From Bacillota bacterium (lineage in GTDB: Bacteria > Bacillota > UBA4882 > UBA10575): a DNA stretch of 64,000 bases. The number at the start of each line of letters is the position of its first letter. Positions within the stretch are counted from its first letter, which is position 1. This document shows, piece by piece, positions 56,009 through 64,000 of this stretch. The DNA is taken from contig DUQR01000039.1 of the NCBI GenBank assembly GCA_012837715.1, positions 62,001 through 126,000 of the forward strand, written 5' to 3'. Made by a program: the position numbers and the translations under genes. The notes under the pieces were generated by a model that made no database searches, was not told where the DNA came from, and saw only the letters and a program-made list of their open reading frames with translations.

Positions 56009-56563
56009 CTATTTCTTCTTAATCCCTTGAATATAACCGCCTTTCGTCCCTCGGGCGTCAAGGATGGCATAAAAGGCATCAGGATCAACCTGGTCAACTA
56101 TTGTACGGAACCGGGGCAGATCTTTACGCCGGAGGATAAGGGTTAGGATATAACGGGGGCCGGTCCGTCCTTCCCCTTCCAGCACGGTCACGCCAAAATT
56201 TTGATCGCGGAGGGCAGTGATCAGCTCGGGAGGGTTGTTTTTCGGGACCAGTTCCACAAAGGTGTATCCTAACGCCATTTTTTCTTCCAAAAAGCCGCCG
56301 ACCAGTGTTCCGCAGGAGAAACCCAACGCATAGACGAGAATCTTCCAGGGATTGTCTAAATGGCCTACCACTTGACTGAGGGCGGTAATGTAAATACTAA
56401 CTTCAAAAAAACCGAGAAAAGCAGCGACCAACCGTTTACCCCGGGTGAGCATCAAAATCCGGACCGTACTTATACTAACATCAGCAATCCGGGCGAAAAA
56501 AATAAAACAGAGGGATCCAAACAATAAGGTCAACCCCTTTCTTCTCGACGCACCTGACTTCAA
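56009..56563 (-). CDS. DUF2179/DUF5698 family membrane protein
   Basis: ARIADVSISTVRILMLTRGKRLVAAFLGFFEVSIYITALSQVVGHLDNPWKILVYALGFSCGTLVGGFLEEKMALG. Confidence 0.93.
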   Translation of the reverse strand: MKSGASRRKGLTLLFGSLCFIFFARIADVSISTVRILMLTRGKRLVAAFLGFFEVSIYITALSQVVGHLDNPWKILVYALGFSCGTLVGGFLEEKMALGYTFVELVPKNNPPELITALRDQNFGVTVLEGEGRTGPRYILTLILRRKDLPRFRTIVDQVDPDAFYAILDARGTKGGYIQGIKKK

Positions 56564-56835
56564 AATTACAGAAAAACCTCAAAGCGAATTGCCTAAACTC
56601 TCCCCGCCCACTCTCTCTGAAGTAAAAAATAACATAAACGGAGGAAAGATCCCTTTCCCGTCACCTGTTTGAGAACTCTCTCTTGAATTAAAAATACCAT
56701 AAAACCAGGAAGAAGGCAAATAAATCCCATGGTCAATTCGGTTGTAGGTGGGATTTTTGTGTTGTTCTTCGTTTTATCGACTCCTATCCAATAGATCGCC
56801 TAATTTAAGTTAAACACTAGATCTTGTTTGGGAAA

Positions 56836-56866
56836 TCTTTTTGTTGGTTACAAGCCCAAAAAGCCG
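56836..56866 (-). repeat. Dispersed intergenic element, copy k
   Basis: Minus: TCGGCTTTTTGGGCTTGTAACCAACAAAAAG. Confidence 0.6.
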
Positions 56867-56887
56867 ATGTGAAAGGGGGACTCCTGC

Positions 56888-58069
56888 TTGAAACCAATGG
56901 CGCTTTATCTACACATCCCCTTTTGCCGAAGAAAATGCCACTATTGTGATTTTCCTTCCTTTCCCGGACGGCCGGCCGACTTTGGCCCTTACCTGGCTGC
57001 GCTCAAAGAGGAGTTGAGAAGAAGATGGAGGCGGGAATGGGAGATCACCACCCTTTATCTTGGGGGCGGGACGCCGACCATCCTTCCCTCCAGGGAGCTA
57101 GCCGGACTGATCAAAGCGATCAAGCGGACCGTCCCCTTCCGGCCTGGTGCGGAAGTGACGGTTGAGGCTAATCCGGGCACCGTCACCGGGGAAGGACTGG
57201 ACCGATTATTGGCCGCCGGGGTGAACCGTTTGAGTCTGGGGGCTCAGTCCGGAGAGGACCGGTTTTTAAAACTGCTCGGCCGGTGCCATACCACGGCGGA
57301 GGTGGAGAAGACCGTCGCTTTAGCCCGACAAGTTGGTTTTACGAATCTAAATTTAGATCTGATCTTTGGTCTACCGGGGGAGACCCCCGATGATTGGCGG
57401 CGGACGCTCGAGTGGGCCACCGCCCTCCACCCGGAGCATCTCTCTTGTTATGGACTACAATTGGAAGCGGACACCCCTCTTTTCCGGATGGTGGAGACGG
57501 GAGAACGATCCTTGCCCGACGAGGAAGAAGTCAGGGCGATGTTTCTGACCAATACCACCTTTTTACCGACGGCCGGTTATGAACAATACGAGATTTCAAA
57601 TTTTGCCTACCGCCCTCGGACCGGAACCGGGACCACTAGCCCGGAGGGGGAGGTCGATTACCGGTGTCGGCATAACTTGATCTACTGGCAATACGATGAT
57701 TATCTTGGTTTGGGCTTGGCGGCCGTCTCGACCGTGGACGGACGCCGCTTAACCAACCTGGCGAAACTGGAAGACTACTTGCGCGCTGTGCGTACCGGCG
57801 CGGCGCCGACCGGGACGGAAGAGATCCTCACCCGCCGGCAAAGGATGGCGGAGATGTTAATGCTCGGCTTTCGGCTGCGGACGGGTCCGGATCCGGTGGC
57901 TTTTCACGCCCGGTGGGGAGTGACCATCGACCAAGTGCTGGGGGAGGCGGTTGCTCCCCTCCTGGACGCCGGATTACTCCGGAGCGAGGCGGAGACTTAC
58001 CGTTTAACCCCCCAGGGGATGTTACTCAGCAACCAAGTCTTACACAAGCTGTTGTCCCCCCTATTATAA
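56888..58069 (+). CDS. hemW: Radical SAM family heme chaperone HemW
   Basis: LYLHIPFCRRKCHYCDFPSFPG; LYLGGGTPTILPSRELAGL. Confidence 0.95.
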   Translation: MKPMALYLHIPFCRRKCHYCDFPSFPGRPADFGPYLAALKEELRRRWRREWEITTLYLGGGTPTILPSRELAGLIKAIKRTVPFRPGAEVTVEANPGTVTGEGLDRLLAAGVNRLSLGAQSGEDRFLKLLGRCHTTAEVEKTVALARQVGFTNLNLDLIFGLPGETPDDWRRTLEWATALHPEHLSCYGLQLEADTPLFRMVETGERSLPDEEEVRAMFLTNTTFLPTAGYEQYEISNFAYRPRTGTGTTSPEGEVDYRCRHNLIYWQYDDYLGLGLAAVSTVDGRRLTNLAKLEDYLRAVRTGAAPTGTEEILTRRQRMAEMLMLGFRLRTGPDPVAFHARWGVTIDQVLGEAVAPLLDAGLLRSEAETYRLTPQGMLLSNQVLHKLLSPLL

Positions 58070-58151
58070 AAAGCTGTTATTTGCATCTTATTAACTTTGT
58101 AACCTCTTTGCTCTTGACAAAGGATAAGGATGGTGATATTTTTTTATTAGC

Positions 58152-58178
58152 TTAGCACTCGCCTTTCGGGAGTGCTAA
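58152..58178 (+). promoter_or_regulatory. CIRCE element
   Basis: TTAGCACTC-N9-GAGTGCTAA perfect match upstream of hrcA. Confidence 0.97.
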
Positions 58179-58239
58179 CAATAGCGATTCGTGCCTCGTT
58201 GATGACCGAGGGACAAGAAACTATAGAAGGTGAGCAGCG

Positions 58240-59271
58240 ATGAGCCGAAGGGAGCTGGATCCGAGAAAGGAGTTAATTTTAAAGGTTGTCACCGATGACT
58301 ATATCGAGTCGGCGGAACCGGTCGGCTCCAGGACGATTGCCCGTAAATATAATTTGGGGCTCAGTCCGGCGACAATCCGTAATGAAATGGCCGATCTGGA
58401 GGAAGGCGGTTATCTGAAACAGCCCCATGTTTCAGCCGGCCGGATCCCGTCTCAGCAGGGCTACCGCTATTATGTCGATGCCTTGATGCCCCAAAAGGAA
58501 TTGACCGAGGAGGAACTAACCTTAATCCGGTCCTATTTTGAAGACCGGTCCCGGGAGATTGATTCGATCCTCCAACAAACGGTCAAGATTCTGGCCCAGT
58601 TAACCCGGTACCCTTCAATCATGCTTGGCCCGACCTTAAAACCGGCAGTCTTTAAACATGTACAATTAATTCCCCTCAGCGCCCGCGATCTGTTGATCCT
58701 GATCGTGACCGATATGGGAATTATCGAGAACAGAGTAATCGCCCTTGATTCTCCGGTCGCCCAGGGCGATTTGGACCGCGTCTCCTATATTCTGAATAAA
58801 AGATTACGGGGGCGGCCCTTTATCGATTTTAAATCTTCGGTCTTGCGGGAATTAAGGGAGGAAATAAAGGCGAATAACGGTATCTTTCAAAAAGCCGTTA
58901 ATCTAATCCTGAATACGCTGGAAACCCGGGATAAGGAACGAATCTACCTGGATGGGATAATTAACATCTTAGATCACCCCGAGTTTAAACAGGTTGAAAA
59001 GTTTAAACTATTAATGGAGTTAATGGAGGAAGAAGAAAAGCTGTACCGGCTTCTTTCTTCCCGCCAGCAGGGACTGAAGATTTCCATCGGCGAGGAGAAC
59101 CAGGAGGAAGCGGCCCAAGAATGCAGCCTGATTACGGCCAATTACGAAGTCGGTGGCCAGGTGGTTGGGACGATTGGAGTGTTAGGTCCGACCCGGATGG
59201 AATATGCCCACGTGGTTTCGGTTGTCGATTATATTGCCCAGAAGTTAAGTGAGTTTTTATCCAGTTTATAG
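58240..59271 (+). CDS. hrcA: Heat-inducible transcriptional repressor HrcA
   Basis: VTDDYIESAEPVGSRTIARKYNLGLSPATIRNEMADLEEGGYLKQPHVSAGRIPSQQGYRYYVD. Confidence 0.97.
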   Translation: MSRRELDPRKELILKVVTDDYIESAEPVGSRTIARKYNLGLSPATIRNEMADLEEGGYLKQPHVSAGRIPSQQGYRYYVDALMPQKELTEEELTLIRSYFEDRSREIDSILQQTVKILAQLTRYPSIMLGPTLKPAVFKHVQLIPLSARDLLILIVTDMGIIENRVIALDSPVAQGDLDRVSYILNKRLRGRPFIDFKSSVLRELREEIKANNGIFQKAVNLILNTLETRDKERIYLDGIINILDHPEFKQVEKFKLLMELMEEEEKLYRLLSSRQQGLKISIGEENQEEAAQECSLITANYEVGGQVVGTIGVLGPTRMEYAHVVSVVDYIAQKLSEFLSSL

Positions 59272-59487
59272 TAGTAAGTAGTCGCTTACCCTAGCTACCG
59301 TTAGGGCAACGAAGTGAATGAAACCAAAGGAGGGTGACCAGCCCCAGCGGCCGCAGAAGCTGGTCGTTGGGAGCGGCATCACTAACCAGATTTCCGGAAA
59401 CGGGAAGAAGCAACTTTAAGTAGGCGGAAGGCGGAGCGACTGCTCCGCCCTGGCCTTCTCCTTTTTTAATTTATTGGAGGTGGTGGG

Positions 59488-60135
59488 TTGGTGGAAGTGA
59501 ACAAAGTAAACGACGGGACTGACCAAATGCCGGAAAATGGAGTAGAAGAAAAAAAAGAGACCATGGAACAAGCAACCGAAAAGGAAGCGAAAGGCAAAGC
59601 AAAGATCGGGAAAAAGAAAAAGGAGACCCCTCCGCAAGAAACGGAAGCCATCCAAGCCTTAAATATGAAATTAGCCCAGCTGGAGCAGGAGAAAGAAGAG
59701 TATCTGCAGAGTTATCTACGTTTACGGGCCGATTTTGAAAACTATAAAAGGCGGACCAGACAAGAATTGCAACAGGCCGCCGCTGGCGGTAAGGAAGAAT
59801 TACTTTTAGAGCTCCTGCCAGTGTTAGATAACCTGGAACGCGCGCTGGCGAGCACCGGTGACCCGGAGCAGTGGCGGTCCGGAGTGGAGATGATCTTCCG
59901 TCAGTTCCTAAACATATTGGCGCAGACCGGGTTAAAGCCCATCCCGGCGGTCGGCGAAAGCTTCGATCCCCAACGCCACGAGGCAATGCTGCGGGAACCT
60001 TCTTCCCAACCGGAAAACACCATCTTGGAAGAGTTAAAGAAAGGGTACCTGTTTGGGGAAAAAACCCTGCGTCCGAGTTTGGTGAAGGTAGCAGCTTTCG
60101 ATCCGGATTTAGTTGGGGCGAAAGAGAAAGAATAA
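59488..60135 (+). CDS. grpE: Nucleotide exchange factor GrpE
   Basis: Charged N-terminus; YLRLRADFENYKRRTRQE; LLPVLDNLERAL; FDPQRHEAMLREPS. Confidence 0.96.
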   Translation: MVEVNKVNDGTDQMPENGVEEKKETMEQATEKEAKGKAKIGKKKKETPPQETEAIQALNMKLAQLEQEKEEYLQSYLRLRADFENYKRRTRQELQQAAAGGKEELLLELLPVLDNLERALASTGDPEQWRSGVEMIFRQFLNILAQTGLKPIPAVGESFDPQRHEAMLREPSSQPENTILEELKKGYLFGEKTLRPSLVKVAAFDPDLVGAKEKE

Positions 60136-60177
60136 AAAACTAGAAAAGTTTTGGAGATAGTAGGAGGTAAAAAGGGA

Positions 60178-62016
60178 ATGAGTAAAGTAATTGGGATTGA
60201 CCTTGGAACAACAAACTCATGCGCGGCCGTCATGGAAGGCGGTGAAGCAGTAATTATTCCTAGCGCGGAAGGGGGCCGCACCGTTCCTTCCGTGGTGGGT
60301 TTTTCAAAGAACGGCGAACGGTTGGTCGGTCAAATTGCCAAACGGCAAGCGGTCGCCAATCCGGACCGGACGGTAGTCTCGATCAAGCGGCATATGGGCA
60401 CCAATTATAAAGTGGAGATCGACGAGAAAACTTACACCCCCCCGGAACTTTCGGCGATGATTCTGCGGAAGATTAAAACCGACGCCGAAGCCTATCTTGG
60501 GGAAAAGGTGGAAAAAGCGGTCATTACCGTGCCCGCTTATTTTACCGATGCCCAAAGGCAAGCGACGAAAGACGCCGGCGCCATTGCCGGTCTGGAAGTG
60601 CTCCGGATCATCAATGAGCCGACGGCGGCAGCCCTCGCTTACGGTTTAGATAAATCCGACGCCCATACGGTGCTCGTTTTTGACCTGGGTGGTGGGACCT
60701 TCGACGTATCCATTTTGGAGCTGGGCGATGGTGTCTTTGAGGTGAAAGCGACCAGCGGCAATAACCAGCTGGGCGGGGATGATTTTGACGAAAGGATTAT
60801 CCGCTGGATGGTGGATAACTTCCGGAAAGAACAGGGGGTCGATCTTTCCAAAGACCGGATGGCCATGCAACGGTTGAAGGAAGCGGCGGAAAAAGCCAAG
60901 ATTGAACTCTCCGGGGTGGTATCGACCAACATCAACCTCCCCTTTATCACCGCTGTGGACGGTCAGCCGGTCCACCTGGATATGAATCTCACCCGGGCTA
61001 AATTTGAGGAATTAACCGCTGATCTGATTGAGGCGACGGCGGGTCCGACCAAACGGGCGTTAGCCGATGCTGGCCTTGAACTGGGACAAGTGGATAAAGT
61101 CATCTTAGTCGGTGGTTCAACCCGGATCCCGGCCGTTCAGGAACTGGTGAAACGGCTGACCGGAAAAGAACCCTTCAAAGGGGTCAACCCCGATGAGGTC
61201 GTCGCCATCGGCGCCGCGATCCAAGCCGGAGTGTTGACCGGGGAAGTTAAAGACATTGTGCTTCTGGATGTTACTCCCCTTTCCCTGGGGATCGAAACTT
61301 TGGGTGGGGTGTTCACGCGGATTATCGACCGGAATACCACGATTCCCACTTCGAAGAAGCAGATCTTCTCCACCGCTGCCGACAACCAAACCGCCGTGGA
61401 CATTCATGTGCTCCAAGGGGAACGGGAATTTGCCGCCGATAATGTTACCCTTGGCCAGTTCCGGTTGGATGGGATTCCACCGGCGCCCCGTGGTATCCCC
61501 CAGATTGAAGTGGCCTTTGATATTGACGCCAACGGTATTGTCAATGTTTCCGCCAAAGATCTGGGCACCGGGAAAGAGCAGAAAGTAACGATCACCTCTT
61601 CCAGTGGCTTAAGTAAAGATCAGGTCCAACGGATGATGCAAGAAGCGGAGAAGCACGCGGAAGAGGATAAAAAACGCCGCGAACAGGTGGAGCTGAAGAA
61701 CGAGGCCGATAGTCTGGTCTATTCGGTCGAGAAGACTATTAAAGATCTAGGCGATAAAGCCCCGGCCGACCGGGTGGAAAAGATCAATAAGGCCAAGGAA
61801 GAGCTGACCTCCGCGTTGGCAGGCAATGATTATGATCTAATCAAAGAGAAGAAAGAAAACCTCCAACGGGAACTCCATGAACTTTCCGCCACCGTTTACC
61901 AACAGACGGCCCAAGCGGGAGCCAACCAGGCCCAGGGACAGCCGGGACCAGAGGCCCCGAAGGATGATGAAGGACCGACCATCGATGCCGAATATGAGGT
62001 AAAGGATGATAAGTAG
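60178..62016 (+). CDS. dnaK: Molecular chaperone DnaK
   Basis: [41 protein letters not shown]. Confidence 0.98.
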   Translation: MSKVIGIDLGTTNSCAAVMEGGEAVIIPSAEGGRTVPSVVGFSKNGERLVGQIAKRQAVANPDRTVVSIKRHMGTNYKVEIDEKTYTPPELSAMILRKIKTDAEAYLGEKVEKAVITVPAYFTDAQRQATKDAGAIAGLEVLRIINEPTAAALAYGLDKSDAHTVLVFDLGGGTFDVSILELGDGVFEVKATSGNNQLGGDDFDERIIRWMVDNFRKEQGVDLSKDRMAMQRLKEAAEKAKIELSGVVSTNINLPFITAVDGQPVHLDMNLTRAKFEELTADLIEATAGPTKRALADAGLELGQVDKVILVGGSTRIPAVQELVKRLTGKEPFKGVNPDEVVAIGAAIQAGVLTGEVKDIVLLDVTPLSLGIETLGGVFTRIIDRNTTIPTSKKQIFSTAADNQTAVDIHVLQGEREFAADNVTLGQFRLDGIPPAPRGIPQIEVAFDIDANGIVNVSAKDLGTGKEQKVTITSSSGLSKDQVQRMMQEAEKHAEEDKKRREQVELKNEADSLVYSVEKTIKDLGDKAPADRVEKINKAKEELTSALAGNDYDLIKEKKENLQRELHELSATVYQQTAQAGANQAQGQPGPEAPKDDEGPTIDAEYEVKDDK

Positions 62017-62064
62017 GGAGCGGCCGTCTAGGATACTGATATTATTGCGGAAGAGTGGTTAACC

Positions 62065-63198
62065 ATGGCGAAAAGAGATTATTACGAAGTCCTAGGGGTC
62101 CCAAAAGGGGCCAGCGACGAAGAGATCAAAAAGGCTTACCGGCGTCTGGCCCGCCAGTATCACCCCGATGTGAATAAAGATGATCCAAAGGCGGAAGAGA
62201 AGTTTAAAGAGATCAACGAAGCCCATGAAGTGTTGAGTGATCCGCAGAAACGCGCCGCCTATGACCGATTCGGCCACGCCGGGACCGATCCCAACTTTGG
62301 GGGCGGGACCGGTGGTTTTGGCGACTTTAGTTTTGGTGGCTTTGACGGTTTTGGTGATATTTTTGACATGTTCTTCGGGGGCGGCGGACGTCAGCGGCGG
62401 GCCGGTCCGAAACGGGGGGCCGACCTTCGGTACGAGTTACGGATCGAATTTGAGGAAGCCGTTTTCGGGAAAAAGACAACGATCCGGATTCCCCGGACGG
62501 AAGTGTGTTCTACTTGCCATGGCAACCGCGCCAAACCCGGCACGCCGATCAAAACCTGCCCGGTTTGTGGCGGCACCGGGCAGGTCCAATCGGTGCAGAA
62601 CACTGTTTTTGGCCGTTTTTCCACAGTTCGTCCTTGTGACCGCTGCCAAGGAGAAGGCAAGATTATCGAAACACCCTGTCCGACCTGCGCCGGCCGTGGA
62701 CGGATCCGGCAGGAACGGGAGATCGAGGTCACAATTCCCGCCGGGATCGACAATGGACATCGTTTGCGTCTGAGCGGGGAAGGGGAAGCGGGCGAACGGG
62801 GCGGAATGCCGGGCGACCTTTACGTCCATTTTTCGGTCAAACCCCACCCGCTCTTTAAACGGAACGGGAACGATCTCCTGCTCGAACAGCCGATCAGTTT
62901 TGCCCAGGCGGCTTTGGGCGCAACCATCGAAGTCCCCACTTTAGAAGGGACCGCTACGTTAAAGATCCCCGAAGGAACCCAACCGGGAACCCAGTTCCGC
63001 CTCCGTGGGAAAGGCGTTCCCTATCTACGGGGGAGCGGGCGCGGGGATGAGTTGGTCCGGGTCCGGATCGAGGTTCCGTCGAAGCTTACCGCCGCCCAGC
63101 GGGAAGCCATTGAACAGTTGGCCGAGGCCTTCGGTGAAGAGGTGGCCCCTGAGGAGAAAAAGTTTATTAACAAACTAAAAGAGGCCTTTGGCAAATAA
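62065..63198 (+). CDS. dnaJ: Molecular chaperone DnaJ
   Basis: [34 protein letters not shown]; four CxxCxGxG-type zinc repeats. Confidence 0.98.
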   Translation: MAKRDYYEVLGVPKGASDEEIKKAYRRLARQYHPDVNKDDPKAEEKFKEINEAHEVLSDPQKRAAYDRFGHAGTDPNFGGGTGGFGDFSFGGFDGFGDIFDMFFGGGGRQRRAGPKRGADLRYELRIEFEEAVFGKKTTIRIPRTEVCSTCHGNRAKPGTPIKTCPVCGGTGQVQSVQNTVFGRFSTVRPCDRCQGEGKIIETPCPTCAGRGRIRQEREIEVTIPAGIDNGHRLRLSGEGEAGERGGMPGDLYVHFSVKPHPLFKRNGNDLLLEQPISFAQAALGATIEVPTLEGTATLKIPEGTQPGTQFRLRGKGVPYLRGSGRGDELVRVRIEVPSKLTAAQREAIEQLAEAFGEEVAPEEKKFINKLKEAFGK

Positions 63199-63240
63199 AT
63201 CGGAAAAAATCACCAATTTAGAATAATATTTTGTATACAG

Positions 63241-63268
63241 AAACCCGCACATAGTGGCGGGTTTTTTC
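63241..63268 (+). terminator. Rho-independent terminator after dnaJ
   Basis: AACCCGC-ACATAGT-GGCGGGTT + T run. Confidence 0.85.
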
Positions 63269-63338
63269 ATATTTTATCCTAAGATATCCGCCCTTGGGGT
63301 AAGCAAAGGAATCAATTGATGAGGAGGAACGGTTGTCG

Positions 63339-64000
63339 ATGCGAAAGGTTGTCTTGGTCTTCTTATCCACCCTTCTGGTCATCGGCGGCGTTTTGGGCCC
63401 CTTGGTCCAGGCTGCGCCGATGGAAGAACTAAAAATCGCCGGCCAGTTTGGTCTGGTGTATGCCCCTTTAATGGTGGCAAAAGCGCGGGGGATCTTTGAA
63501 CGCCACGGATTAAAACCGGTTTGGAAGGAGTATGGCTCCGGAGGGGCGGTGCGGGAAGCACTCATCTCCGGAGAGGTTGATGTCGGCTTCATGGGGATCC
63601 CTCCTTTCCTGATCGGTTGGGATAAAGGTTGCGAATGGAAAATAGCCTGTGGATTCGTCATTGTTCCCATCGGTTTAGTGACGTACGATCCGAATATCAA
63701 AAGTCTCAAAGACTTTAAACCGGAAGACAAAATTGCAGTCCCCTCTCCCGGTAGTATCCAACATATTTTACTGGCGATGGCCGCCGAAAAAGAACTGGGT
63801 GACCCGAATGCGTTAGACAACAATATCGTCGCCATGGCCCATCCCGATGGGGCGGCGGCGCTCATCTCGAAAAAAGGAATAAAAGCGCACTTTACCACAC
63901 CCCCCTACTTGTTCGAAGAATTGTCCCAGCCCGGTTTCCACTTGATCGTCGACGATGTCACCATCTTCGGCCATCCATTTAACTTCAATGTGGGAGTCGC
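63339..64000 (+). CDS. ABC transporter substrate-binding protein (NMT1/SsuA-like), truncated by window end
   Basis: Open frame from ATG 63339, absent from the ORF track: MRKVVLVFLSTLLVIGGVLGPLVQAAPMEELKIAGQFGLVYAPLMVAKARGIFERHGLKPVWKEYGSGGAVREALISGEVDVGFMGIPPFLIG...; AGGAGG RBS. Confidence 0.85.
   Translation, partial: MRKVVLVFLSTLLVIGGVLGPLVQAAPMEELKIAGQFGLVYAPLMVAKARGIFERHGLKPVWKEYGSGGAVREALISGEVDVGFMGIPPFLIGWDKGCEWKIACGFVIVPIGLVTYDPNIKSLKDFKPEDKIAVPSPGSIQHILLAMAAEKELGDPNALDNNIVAMAHPDGAAALISKKGIKAHFTTPPYLFEELSQPGFHLIVDDVTIFGHPFNFNVGV

Noticed and set aside
63218-63898. 226-aa minus-strand ORF
   Set aside because: Antisense to the clear substrate-binding protein frame starting at 63339 and overlapping the dnaJ terminator
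1-64000. CRISPR array or cas genes
   Set aside because: No regularly spaced direct repeats; the dispersed element copies are far apart and not spacer-separated

Overview
Contiguous 64 kb chromosomal segment of a spore-forming Firmicutes-type (Bacillota) genome, densely coded. No prophage, transposase, CRISPR array or rRNA was seen. Core blocks, in order: spore germination receptor tail (gerC fragment, gerB-type permease, 2-TM protein); degV; pgi; a degenerate kinase; a methylthioadenosine/S-adenosylhomocysteine salvage cluster (MTAP/MTIP-type phosphorylase, mtnA, ImmA-XRE pair, ahcY, mtaD); nrdR-nrdD and tRNA-Thr; a NitT/TauT-type ABC operon; birA-bioY; an mlaDFE-type lipid transport operon; gcvH-lipoyl transferase; rpsF-ssb-rpsR-rplI-lonC-dnaB; fapR-fabK; H+/Na+-pyrophosphatase; tRNA-Leu; T-box-ileS; trkA-trkH; lepA; hemW; and CIRCE-hrcA-grpE-dnaK-dnaJ. 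The most interesting signals are: (1) a secreted M1-type metallopeptidase fused to a C-terminal Omp85/surface-antigen-like beta-barrel; (2) an MCE/MlaD protein with a barrel-like C-terminus and a small OMP-like barrel protein, which together suggest a diderm, sporulating Firmicute; (3) a family of at least 11 dispersed intergenic ~30-bp elements (consensus about AAGCTTTTTGCGTTGTAACCAATAAAAAGGA), some arranged as inverted pairs; (4) a free-standing ~185-nt candidate ncRNA with its own promoter and terminator; (5) a salvage cluster whose content suggests a deamination-first (inosine-type) MTA/SAH route. All calls come from reading the sequence; no database search was run.
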